Below, piece by piece: positions 23,607-31,232 of a stretch of DNA of 64,000 bases. The notes under the pieces were generated by a model that saw only the letters and a program-made list of their open reading frames with translations, was not told where the DNA came from and made no database searches. The position numbers and the translations under genes are program-made. The number at the start of each line of letters is the position of its first letter. Position 1 is the first letter of the stretch. Source of the DNA: Mucilaginibacter celer. GTDB taxonomy: Bacteria; Bacteroidota; Bacteroidia; Sphingobacteriales; Sphingobacteriaceae. The DNA lies in NCBI RefSeq assembly GCF_003576455.2, contig NZ_CP032869.1:5890001-5954000 (forward strand). Reading direction: 5' to 3'.

Positions 23607-24798
23607 TGCGTGTGTTTTTTAATACAATCCTGAAAGTTGTGCCTTTACCCAATTCAGAGTCTTTTACAAAAATCTGCCCGTTGTGGTAATTTTCAATAAT
23701 ACGCTTGGTTAGCGATAAACCCAGACCCCAGCCGCGTTTGCGTGTGGTGTAACCCGGCTGAAAAACAGTATCGAATTTTGAGCGGGCAATTCCCTTACCG
23801 GTGTCAGTAATATCAATAAAAACCTGGTTTTTAACCTTGTTACCGCAAATATCCACTTTAATGCTGCCTTTACCTTCAATAGCGTTAACTGCGTTTTTTA
23901 ACAGGTTTTCCAACACCCAATCAAACAAAGGCACATTAAGGCCGGCTTTTAAATGCGGGTTGCCGGTAAACTCAAAGCTGATGTTTTTACTTACGCGCAC
24001 TTTAAAGTAATCAACAAAATCTTTTACAACGGCGTACACGCTGTGCTCTTCCAGTACGGCCTTCGATCCAATTTTCGAGAAACGATCTGCTACTATTTCC
24101 AGGCGTTTTACATCGTTTTCCATTTCGGCTATCAGCACATCATCCTGGGCATTGAATTTCTCCTTCATCAACTCAATCCAGGCAATAAGCGACGAAATGG
24201 GCGTGCCCAGCTGGTGGGCCGTTTCTTTAGCAAGACCAACCCAAACCCTGTCCTGCTCTGATTTGCGCGAGGAGCTGAATGCCGTGTAGGCCATCAGCAA
24301 AAATATGGCTATTACGGTAAGCTGTACATAAGGAAACAGGCGCAGCTGCGACAGCAAAGGCGAATCTTTATAATAAACATAATTATCCTCGCCAAAAACT
24401 TTAAGCTTGATGGGCGCGTGTTGCTCTTTCATATACTCCAGCTCTTCTTTAAAATAAGCCGGATCGTACTTTTTATATTTTTTGGTTTCTGCTTCAAGCT
24501 TGATAGACGTTCGGGTAGTATCAAGCCCGCGATAGGTAACTATTTCGCCCTTTCCATCGGTAATAATGGCTGGTACCGTGAGGCTGTCCCGAACGGCAAA
24601 CACGTAATTTAAAAAATCATTATCATCCGAAGCAAGGATCTGCCGCATACTTATAGCCCAAACCTGCGCACGCGTACGCTCGGATTTAGCAATGTTTTTT
24701 ACAAGATAACTGGTGTAAAATAACGAACCGCTGGCTATCACTACCGCAAAGGCGAGGAGCAAATACTTCCAACGTTTTTTATGTTGATATGGGTTCAT
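23581..24798 (-). CDS. Membrane sensor histidine kinase
   Basis: About 405 residues from the ATG at 24798; a GTG nine bases upstream is also possible. TM1 is at about 9-31, an extracytoplasmic region follows to about 160, TM2 is at about 162-180 (LTVIAIFLLMAYTAF), then HisKA with KETAHQLGTPISSLI and HATPase_c with LLKNAVNAI, DTGKGIARS and GWGLGLSLT. Signal unknown. No response regulator is adjacent. The DinB gene overlaps its end. Confidence 0.85.
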   Translation of the reverse strand: MNPYQHKKRWKYLLLAFAVVIASGSLFYTSYLVKNIAKSERTRAQVWAISMRQILASDDNDFLNYVFAVRDSLTVPAIITDGKGEIVTYRGLDTTRTSIKLEAETKKYKKYDPAYFKEELEYMKEQHAPIKLKVFGEDNYVYYKDSPLLSQLRLFPYVQLTVIAIFLLMAYTAFSSSRKSEQDRVWVGLAKETAHQLGTPISSLIAWIELMKEKFNAQDDVLIAEMENDVKRLEIVADRFSKIGSKAVLEEHSVYAVVKDFVDYFKVRVSKNISFEFTGNPHLKAGLNVPLFDWVLENLLKNAVNAIEGKGSIKVDICGNKVKNQVFIDITDTGKGIARSKFDTVFQPGYTTRKRGWGLGLSLTKRIIENYHNGQIFVKDSELGKGTTFRIVLKNTRNDKKTTNG

Positions 24799-24828
24799 GC
24801 CGGGCACATGCCAAATAACGTAAAATTA

Positions 24829-25075
24829 ATTCAGATGTGCAGATGTGAGGATGTGCAAATTTCAGATGTGCGGATTTGTGGATGTGCAGGTTACAGATGT
24901 GCGAATGTGCAGATTAAGGCATTCAATTACATATTTGTGGTTTATTCATATACTGGCGGTATGGTTTAAAAAGGAGTTTTCAAGTCATACAATTAACAAT
25001 TATTAACATTTTTTTCATCTGCATATCTGCACATATGAAATTTGCACATCCACACCTGTAAACTGCACATAGATA
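24829..25075. repeat. gatgtgcag word repeats in inverted arms
   Basis: The left block (about 24832-24915) repeats cagatgtgc/ggatgtgc/gatgtgcag about eight times. The right block (about 25018-25073) carries the complement (ctgcacat, gcacatcc). The best arm pair is 24850-24871 with 25029-25050, complementary at 21 of 22 positions. The block sits between the divergent kinase and gltX genes and overlaps the region upstream of the gltX -7 box. Confidence 0.75.
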
Positions 25076-25079
25076 AACT

Positions 25080-25087
25080 TATCTTTG
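25080..25087 (+). promoter_or_regulatory. Candidate -7 box of gltX
   Basis: TATCTTTG matches TAnnTTTG exactly and ends 8 nt before the ATG at 25096, implying a very short leader. No clean TTG is present at -33; the region is occupied by the gatgtgcag repeat arm. Confidence 0.45.
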
Positions 25088-25095
25088 CCCCCATC

Positions 25096-26619
25096 ATGAC
25101 CGATAAAAAAGTAAGAGTCCGTTTTGCACCCAGCCCTACCGGTGGTTTACACCTTGGCGGCGTGCGCACCGTATTATTTAACTACATGTTCGCCAAAAAA
25201 AATGGCGGCGATTTTGTTTTGCGAATTGAGGATACCGACCAAACCCGCTATGTGGAAGGTGCCGAACAATATATTTTAGATTGCCTTAAATGGTGCGGCC
25301 TTCATGCCGATGAAAGCCCGGAAGTGGGCGGCCCTTACGCGCCCTACCGCCAAAGCGAACGCAAACCGCTTTACCGCGAATATGCTGAGCGCCTGGTAAT
25401 GGAAGGTCATGCCTATTACGCTTTTGATACCGCCGAAGAATTGGATAAAAACCGTAAGGAGATTCCGAATTTTCAATACGGGCAGGCTTATCGCCAAACT
25501 TTGCGCAACTCGTTGTCATTACCTCAGCACGAGGTTGATGAACTGCTTGCCGCCGGTACCCCGCACGTGATCCGGATTAAAATGCCTGAAGGAGAAACCA
25601 TCAGCTTTAATGACATGATTCGCGGTTTTGTAAGTTTTGAAACCGGTTTGGTTGATGATAAAGTGTTGCTAAAGGCCGATGGCATGCCAACCTATCATTT
25701 GGCTGTAGTGGTTGATGATTACCTGATGAAAATTACCCATGCCTTCCGTGGTGAAGAGTGGTTGCCATCTGCCCCTGTACACCTGTTGCTTTGGGAATAC
25801 CTGGGCTGGAAAGCCGATATGCCGCAATGGGCGCATTTACCACTGATACTAAAACCCGATGGTCATGGCAAGTTAAGCAAACGCGACGGTGCGCGCCTTG
25901 GTTTCCCGGTATATGCCATGAACTGGTTTGATGCTAAAACGGGCGAATTAACTCCCGGTTTCCGCGAGTTAGGCTTTTTGCCTGAGGCCTTTATTAACCT
26001 GTTGGCAACTTTAGGCTGGAACGATGGTACCGATCAGGAATTGTTTACACTGGATGAACTGATCGAAAAATTCTCGATAGAACGTGTTAATAAATCGGGC
26101 GCTAAGTTTGATTTTGAAAAAGCCAAATGGTTCAACGCCGAGTGGATCAAGAAGTCTGAAGCCGGAAGTCTGAAGCCGGAAGTTAGTAAGGTTTTGGCTG
26201 ATAAAGGGATTGTGATAGATGATGAAGAGTATCTTGAAAGAGTTATCAGTCTGGTAAAAGAACGTTGTGTATTGATCCCTGATTTTTACCAGCAGGGAGG
26301 GTTCTTTTTTGAGCAACCTAAAGAATATGACCTGAATGCGGTTAAACCAAAATGGACAGACGCTAAAACTGAGTTTTTTAATACGTACATAGCCCAATTA
26401 AGTACCGAAACATCTACAGATGCGCACGAGCTCGAAGCCAAATTTAAAGCTTTGGCCGAAGAAAAAGGTTTGAAAATTGGCGATGTGATGCTGCCTTTCC
26501 GCGTGATGTTGGTTGGTGGTAAGTTTGGCCCGCATGTGTTTGATATTGTGGTGTTGTTGGGTAAGGAGGAAACTATTAGCAGGATAGAAAAAGCGCTTGT
26601 TGAATTCACCGCAGCCTGA
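25096..26619 (+). CDS. gltX: Glutamate-tRNA ligase
   Basis: 507 residues from the ATG at 25096; an in-frame TTG at 25042 lies in repeat DNA and is not needed. Class I synthetase charging tRNA-Glu. The HIGH-type motif is in APSPTGGLHLGG, the ERD-like block LRIEDTDQTRY is present, and the KMSKS-type motif is KLSKRDG. The C-terminal helical domain (from about residue 330) binds the anticodon. A linker just after WFNAEWIKK is encoded by a 14-bp tandem repeat (26152-26179) related to intergenic repeats. A strong terminator follows. Confidence 0.96.
   Translation: MTDKKVRVRFAPSPTGGLHLGGVRTVLFNYMFAKKNGGDFVLRIEDTDQTRYVEGAEQYILDCLKWCGLHADESPEVGGPYAPYRQSERKPLYREYAERLVMEGHAYYAFDTAEELDKNRKEIPNFQYGQAYRQTLRNSLSLPQHEVDELLAAGTPHVIRIKMPEGETISFNDMIRGFVSFETGLVDDKVLLKADGMPTYHLAVVVDDYLMKITHAFRGEEWLPSAPVHLLLWEYLGWKADMPQWAHLPLILKPDGHGKLSKRDGARLGFPVYAMNWFDAKTGELTPGFRELGFLPEAFINLLATLGWNDGTDQELFTLDELIEKFSIERVNKSGAKFDFEKAKWFNAEWIKKSEAGSLKPEVSKVLADKGIVIDDEEYLERVISLVKERCVLIPDFYQQGGFFFEQPKEYDLNAVKPKWTDAKTEFFNTYIAQLSTETSTDAHELEAKFKALAEEKGLKIGDVMLPFRVMLVGGKFGPHVFDIVVLLGKEETISRIEKALVEFTAA
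26152..26179. repeat. 14-bp tandem duplication inside gltX
   Basis: Unit aagtctgaagccgg occurs twice in perfect tandem, followed by aagtta. Because 14 is not a multiple of three, the two units are read in different frames (KSEAG, then SLKPE). The unit resembles intergenic words of the ctgaaagcc type found in this window. Confidence 0.85.
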
Positions 26620-26636
26620 TAAAAGTTGGAAAAAAT

Positions 26637-26678
26637 AAAAAAGGGGGTGTTGAAACAAGTTCAATATCCCCTTTTTTA
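26637..26678. terminator. Terminator after gltX
   Basis: AAAAAAGGGG pairs with CCCCTTTTTT around an inner GTTGAA/TTCAAT stem. With A on one side and T on the other it can work in both directions, though the next minus-strand gene ends at 26863, beyond a repeat element. Confidence 0.85.
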
Positions 26679-26693
26679 TTTTAATAAAGTTTT

Positions 26694-26820
26694 GCAGCCG
26701 CCCGGCTCCAGCCGGGTGGCAACTATTGAAGCGGCCCCTGGCCGCCGAAGTTCGAACATACACGGTGTGCAGGCCAGAGGCCTGCGGATAATCGTCACTC
26801 GGCTGGAGCTGAGCGACTGC
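26694..26820. repeat. 127-bp element with inverted ends
   Basis: Ends 26694-26714 and 26800-26820 are inverted repeats matching at 18 of 21 positions (gcagccgcccggctccagccg on the left). Inside are smaller palindromes (ggcccctggccgcc, aggccagaggcctgcgg). It is GC-rich against its surroundings and holds no gene. It looks like a REP/MITE-type element. Confidence 0.6.
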
Positions 26821-26862
26821 GGGGGTGATGGGTTGAGTACTTTTTGCTTTCAGCCTTCAGCT

Positions 26863-27303
26863 TTAAACCTCTCTCAACTTCGCGATAATATCTTTACACC
26901 CACCCTCAATCAATTCAAAAACCGGCTCAAACTGGCTATCATCATAATATGGATCGGGCACCACTTTATCGCCAAGCAATAACTTTACTTTAGCAGCCTG
27001 ATCATCATTGCGGGCCATATTCAAAACATCGCTCAGGTTATTACGGTCCATCACAAAAATGTGATCAAAGTACTCGAAATCGGCGCGGCGAAATTGACGG
27101 CATACCTGTTTGCTGATGTCGATGCCATGATTGCGTGCGGCGCGGATAGATCGCCTGTCGGGCGCTTCACCCACGTGCCAATTGCCTGTTCCGGCCGAAT
27201 CAACCTGCCAGCCAAGATTATGTTCATCAGAAAGGTGCTGCATTACGCCCTCCGCCAGCGGCGAACGGCAGATATTGCCAAGGCATACCATTAGGATTTT
27301 CAT
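26863..27303 (-). CDS. Low-molecular-weight protein tyrosine phosphatase
   Basis: 146 residues. The P-loop CLGNICRS (Cys7 nucleophile, Arg13) is at the N-terminus and the general-acid motif DPYYDD is near residue 118. These cytoplasmic enzymes dephosphorylate phosphotyrosine on bacterial tyrosine kinases and other proteins, often in polysaccharide control. No kinase is adjacent. The stop codon falls within a cagctttaaacc word shared with the ctgaaagc repeat family. Confidence 0.92.
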   Translation of the reverse strand: MKILMVCLGNICRSPLAEGVMQHLSDEHNLGWQVDSAGTGNWHVGEAPDRRSIRAARNHGIDISKQVCRQFRRADFEYFDHIFVMDRNNLSDVLNMARNDDQAAKVKLLLGDKVVPDPYYDDSQFEPVFELIEGGCKDIIAKLREV

Positions 27304-27400
27304 TTTTTAATGTAAAAGTTTTTGATCGCCGAAGAAAGCTCCTTGCGTCCGTATTAAAAAAACGTGTTAATTGTGACTGTGAAGATACAAAAGAAGAGAA

Positions 27401-28201
27401 CTACGACTTAAGCAAAATATAGTTGGAAAGCGCGTGATGCGTGTTTTCCTTCCGTTTAAGTTCAGTTATTATATTAAACCCGTGTCCTTTTAATGTAGTT
27501 ACAATTTCATTTGCCGAATCGTCGTTTGCCAAATCCATATGCCCCTCAAAAATAACCGCTTTAACTTCGGGCTTGCCCAAAAAATCAGAACAACCATTTA
27601 TTACCTGCAATTCCGAGCCCTCGGTGTCAATTTTCAAAATGTTGGGGATTTCAAAGCCGTTTTTTACCAGGTAGTTTCCTGTTAAGGTTTGGCACTTTAC
27701 GGTCGATTTATAGTCGAGCTTGTTCCAGGGCGTAATTGTTGTCATGCCCGAATTACCTTCGGCAATATATAGTGTGGTGATCTGCATTTGATCAAACAAT
27801 GCAAATTCGCATATATCAATATTCAGTTCGTTGAGCTTTGCATTTTCATAAAGCAATCCCAGCGTTTTTGGATTCGGCTCAAAACTCACAACATTTACCC
27901 CGGGCCTGTTTTTTTTAACAGCTATGCTGTGCAGCCCTATGTTAGCGCCAATATCCCAAAACGTACCGTTATTGCCAAGGTTTAACAATATGGCATCTGT
28001 TACTTCCGATTCGTAAAAACCCTCCTTAATGGCTATGCCGTCAATGTACTCATACGGATTGAGGTTCATCCGGATATTAAAGGCGCAATTAACAGTTAGT
28101 AGTTTTTTAAACCCAAACCTTTGCAGGAAAGCGTAAAATCTGTCTTTTCCCCTGAACGAATGTTTGTTTAAGTATATTAAAAGCCTGTCGTAAACGGTCA
28201 T
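27401..28201 (-). CDS. FkbM family methyltransferase
   Basis: 266 residues with an SAM-dependent Rossmann fold: FWDIGANIGLHSIAVKK is motif I, VVSFEPNPKTLGLLYENA motif II, and ILKIDTEGSELQVINGC is the FkbM signature. FkbM-type enzymes O-methylate polyketides, sugars or glycolipids. The acceptor here is unknown. The gene stands alone, with a 380-bp gap upstream. Confidence 0.85.
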   Translation of the reverse strand: MTVYDRLLIYLNKHSFRGKDRFYAFLQRFGFKKLLTVNCAFNIRMNLNPYEYIDGIAIKEGFYESEVTDAILLNLGNNGTFWDIGANIGLHSIAVKKNRPGVNVVSFEPNPKTLGLLYENAKLNELNIDICEFALFDQMQITTLYIAEGNSGMTTITPWNKLDYKSTVKCQTLTGNYLVKNGFEIPNILKIDTEGSELQVINGCSDFLGKPEVKAVIFEGHMDLANDDSANEIVTTLKGHGFNIITELKRKENTHHALSNYILLKS

Positions 28202-28581
28202 TATAATAATTTAACAGCCAAGGTAGTAATTACCGTCGAAAAGAGTGTTAAAATAACATGAGTCCGGTTTAAGCCGCTAAAAATTTGGCTGTCTTGTTGT
28301 CAAAATAATATTAAGGGAATGTTTTTTGAGGCAAGAAATGATGGGTGCAAGTAACCCTATAATAATGTTAATCAGAAATCTGCTTACCGGGCGATGCAGG
28401 GTATTTGCATTGGGAAAAAGATAGAGATTTTTAAAGAAAGTAAATAAGTAAGCATAGATGGATACCATTTAAAGTTGATATTTAAGATAAAACAAAATAT
28501 GCTTACTTGTTGAAATTTTGTTGGGTGAACAGTAACGCCGAAATTGATAACAATTCTTTTTTCTTACATTAGTTAATTTTT
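28202..28581. other. 380-bp gap with a short duplication of the neighbouring gene
   Basis: I see no credible gene; a minus-strand 63-codon frame (28277-28468) is AT-rich with no family resemblance. Positions 28395-28426 match 28922-28954, inside the metallo-beta-lactamase-fold gene next door, at 30 bases with two mismatches and one gap. This may be the remnant of a decayed second copy. The promoter of the FkbM gene should also be here. Confidence 0.5.
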
Positions 28582-29535
28582 TTACACTCCTTTATAAACA
28601 AGCCTGGTAAAAAAGTTGCCGTCAATAGCAAAGCCTCCAAATTTAGCATCGTAGGCAGCTGTTGGTTTTGCAGCCAGTACTTCGTTAAGCAGTTTTCCCT
28701 GCTTTTTCATGTTGGCTATTTTTGCGTGTATAGTAACCAGCATATCATGAAATTCGATCAACTGCTGTTGGTTACCAACGGGACCGTGGCCGGGAATTAC
28801 GATGGTTTCTTTTGTTGTTTTGTCGATGTTCATTTGTGCGGCTCTGATCATGCCCGCAATATTTCCACCAGTCGAGTAATCAATAAAGGGATAATATCCG
28901 TTCCAAAAAGTATCTGCCATGTGCAGAATATTTGCATTGGGGAAAAAGATAGAGCTATCGCCATCGGTGTGGGCAGGCGGATAGGCTTTAATAGTAATTT
29001 TCTCGCCGTTAAAATGGTGTGTGTGCTCCGTTTTGTAAAGTACGGTTGGCAGTGCCGCAGCCGGAGGCGGCGAAAAAGTATAATTCCAGTCGTCAACCCT
29101 GGTAGTTTTTTCAAGGTGTTTACGGGTTATATCCTGCGCAATAATTGTTGCTCCGGCTTTATGCAGCCATTCGTTTCCGCCGGCATGGTCAAAGTGCCAG
29201 TGGCTGTTAACAAGGTATTTAATAGGTTTGTTACTAATGCTGTTAAGTGCGTTCAGTATGTTTGGTTTTGATACGCCAATGCCTGCGTCAACCAGCAATT
29301 TCCCTTCGGGGCCGTTAAGCACAGCTATATTACCGCCCGATCCTTCTAACATGCTGATATTGCCGCGCAATTTGATAATTGTAATTTTTGCGGTTTTGGC
29401 AGCATTGGTGATAGTAATTACCGGGCTTTGCTGTGCTAAAACCCATTTAGGCGATATGCATAGCCCGGCTGCTAACAAACCGGCAGAGCCAATAAACCCA
29501 CGACGGCTGATTTGATGTTTAGGTTGATATTCCAT
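28582..29535 (-). CDS. Tat-exported metallo-beta-lactamase-fold hydrolase
   Basis: 317 residues. A twin-arginine signal (SRRGFIGSAGLLAAGL, 10-25) suggests export in folded form. The zinc motif HWHFDHAGG (112-120) gives the HxHxDH set, with further ligands in PAHTDGDS and IPGHGP. It is related to SoxH/quinoprotein-relay and lactonase-like MBL proteins; the substrate is unknown. It is monocistronic, and part of its sequence is echoed in the gap downstream. Confidence 0.85.
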   Translation of the reverse strand: MEYQPKHQISRRGFIGSAGLLAAGLCISPKWVLAQQSPVITITNAAKTAKITIIKLRGNISMLEGSGGNIAVLNGPEGKLLVDAGIGVSKPNILNALNSISNKPIKYLVNSHWHFDHAGGNEWLHKAGATIIAQDITRKHLEKTTRVDDWNYTFSPPPAAALPTVLYKTEHTHHFNGEKITIKAYPPAHTDGDSSIFFPNANILHMADTFWNGYYPFIDYSTGGNIAGMIRAAQMNIDKTTKETIVIPGHGPVGNQQQLIEFHDMLVTIHAKIANMKKQGKLLNEVLAAKPTAAYDAKFGGFAIDGNFFTRLVYKGV

Positions 29536-29752
29536 AGTTATGTTTTTGATTCTTCTTAATCCGGACTGTGCATTTTACTTAAAATACATGCAAGAGCCTA
29601 AACTGCAAACTGGCATGTTGTTATGTTTTTATTTATCCCAAACTTACGTACACTAATGCAGGCAAATCAAATTACAATACTTATAGCAGTTATTAGTATT
29701 ATGAAATTCGCTTCATGTTTAGTGGTCGGAGCATAATCAGGCATAAAATGCG

Positions 29753-29788
29753 AAAGCCCTTTAGATGATCACCTAAAGGGCTTTTATT
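29753..29788. terminator. Intrinsic terminator
   Basis: AAAGCCCTTTAG pairs with CTAAAGGGCTTT around a tgatca centre, then T-rich sequence. It is 31 bp beyond the stop codon of the minus-strand S1/P1 nuclease gene and can serve that gene. Confidence 0.8.
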
Positions 29789-29818
29789 AATTACCTATTG
29801 TAACTGTTTTTTGCTAAA

Positions 29819-30610
29819 TTATCCAAATACCTGGTTCAGTAAACCCGCTAAACGCACACCTGCTTTTACCAGCTGCTGGTTGAGGGTTGCAATATGGGCA
29901 AAGTTGTATTTATAGCTTAGCTTATCGCCGGTTTTGGTTTCGGCATAAAGTTTATCGGCCATTTGATTGCTTTCGTAAATCCATTGACTTAACGGGGCTT
30001 TTTGCCATTCTGTACGTTGCGCCAACGTAGTATGGTTAATCATAGTGGTGTACTCGGTGTAGCTTAACTGTTGTAAATCTATCAGTTCGCTGTCCCAAAC
30101 CGAGTGCAGGTTACTTTCTTTGCCAAACCATACTACTTTAACGTCGTTACCGCCTTTATCGCTCAAATGGCCGGTGTGCAAGGGCTGGTGCAAATCTTCA
30201 ACAATATGGATCAGCATGCGCAGGTAAAGTAATTTATTGGCTTTGGTAGTTGCTTTTTTCTTTAGTTCGGCAGTAAGGAAATTTACCTTGGTATACGCAT
30301 CGGTAATGGTGTCGGCCTTTAAATAAGCTTGCAATTCCGGATAGGTATAAGCTTTTTCGAGGTTGATAAAATGCCAGTTGTACAGGTAGCTGTAAGCAGG
30401 GTCTGATTTAATAAAATCGGCCCAGTTGCTGGTAATGGCTATTGATTCATCGCCTAAAATTTCTTTAATGGCCTTGCGGGCTTTGGCGTTCAGGTAGCTA
30501 TCGGCAATCTGCCCGCAAATACGGTGACCGTTGGTGCCCCAGGCCATGCTTTGCATCGGGATATAAATTACTGCTGCCAGCAGTAACAGTTTTTTAAATA
30601 GTGTTTTCAT
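29819..30610 (-). CDS. S1/P1-type nuclease
   Basis: 263 residues. A signal peptide ends at SMA, leaving Trp24 as the mature N-terminus, which in this family is itself a zinc ligand (WGTNGHRI). Other ligands are in NWADFIK, HFINL, HIVEDLHQPLHTGHLSDKGGND and the downstream HSVWD. These trinuclear zinc enzymes cut single-stranded nucleic acids and act as 3'-nucleotidases; in Bacteroidota they are periplasmic. The start codon overlaps the stop of the upstream lipoprotein gene (TAATG). Confidence 0.92.
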   Translation of the reverse strand: MKTLFKKLLLLAAVIYIPMQSMAWGTNGHRICGQIADSYLNAKARKAIKEILGDESIAITSNWADFIKSDPAYSYLYNWHFINLEKAYTYPELQAYLKADTITDAYTKVNFLTAELKKKATTKANKLLYLRMLIHIVEDLHQPLHTGHLSDKGGNDVKVVWFGKESNLHSVWDSELIDLQQLSYTEYTTMINHTTLAQRTEWQKAPLSQWIYESNQMADKLYAETKTGDKLSYKYNFAHIATLNQQLVKAGVRLAGLLNQVFG

Positions 30611-31182
30611 TACAATGGTTTTGGAATGCAGCTTGTTTTTTTTATTAAATGCGCGTTAATGGGTATTACGTTTGATGTGCTTAAAAGCCGGATGGCCGAA
30701 TCCGCAGGGTAACTGAGTTTAAAATATTCTTCATAATCGCCAAAGCGAAAACAGCCCTGCTCGTTTTTGTACGTGCCATCGGCATTACAAAATTGTCCTT
30801 TAATATGCAGGGTGTCTTGCCGTTGCGAATATGTTCCGCGCACAAATTCGTCCCAGTGGCCCTTGCTCATACAGGTGTCGGCACCGTAGTTTACTTTACT
30901 CACGGTACTGATCTTCAAAAGAAACGAATCGCAGCTAAATTTAATGTCGTATAGCGAATATGTTACCAGGCTTTTTTGCCCGGGTACGCTATCCTGTCGC
31001 CACTCGCCCTGTAATTTAGCCTCGCCGGGTTCCTGCATATCAGGATTGCGTGAGCAAGAGCCGAAAGCTGAAAGCAGAAGGCTGAAAGCAATTAGCGGGA
31101 AAGTTTTTTTGTAGCTGAAAGCGGAAGGCTTAAGGCCGAAAGTTTTTGATAGAAAAAAGAAAAGGCTATTGCGTTTTTGCAT
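30610..31182 (-). CDS. Putative lipoprotein with a repeat-derived signal peptide
   Basis: About 190 residues from the ATG at 31182; an upstream start at 31272 would overlap fumC and is unlikely. The N-terminus is a lipoprotein signal ending LSAFGSC. The mature domain has LQGEWRQDSVPGQ, KFSCDSFLLKIS and RQDTLHIKGQFC, a beta-rich fold with several Cys and no known family. The region coding for the signal (31058-31147) is made of ctgaaagc-type repeats that are intergenic elsewhere. It is coupled to the nuclease gene through TAATG. Confidence 0.65.
   Translation of the reverse strand: MQKRNSLFFFLSKTFGLKPSAFSYKKTFPLIAFSLLLSAFGSCSRNPDMQEPGEAKLQGEWRQDSVPGQKSLVTYSLYDIKFSCDSFLLKISTVSKVNYGADTCMSKGHWDEFVRGTYSQRQDTLHIKGQFCNADGTYKNEQGCFRFGDYEEYFKLSYPADSAIRLLSTSNVIPINAHLIKKTSCIPKPL
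31058..31147. repeat. ctgaaagc word repeat inside a coding region
   Basis: gccgaaagctgaaagcagaaggctgaaagc and a second block agctgaaagcggaaggcttaaggccgaaag lie in the 5' part of the lipoprotein gene. They match the intergenic words at 6082-6192 and 26836-26866. On the minus strand they are read as FGLKPSAFS and LIAFSLLLSAFGSC. Confidence 0.75.
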
Positions 31183-31193
31183 AAGCGAAAAAT

Positions 31194-31230
31194 AAAAGCC
31201 CCTCTCCTTCAGGAGAGGGGTTGGGGTGAG
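31194..31230. repeat. cccctctccttcaggagagggg hairpin repeat
   Basis: A GC-rich palindrome with an 8-bp stem followed by ttggggtgaggc. It lies between fumC and the lipoprotein gene and could stop fumC transcription, but no T-run follows on the minus strand. Elements with this exact look are common intergenic repeats in Bacteroidota. Confidence 0.6.
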
Positions 31231-31232
31231 GC

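Noticed and set aside
24829..25075. CRISPR array
   Set aside because: The repeated words vary in length and spacing, have inverted copies and no uniform spacers; there are no cas genes.
26694..26820. tRNA gene, because of a gttcgaac-like patch
   Set aside because: The patch lies within the palindromic repeat and no acceptor stem or anticodon arm can be formed around it.
28277..28468. Possible small gene of 63 codons in the 380-bp gap
   Set aside because: It has no family resemblance and part of it is the duplicated MBL-gene fragment, so it is not a separate gene.
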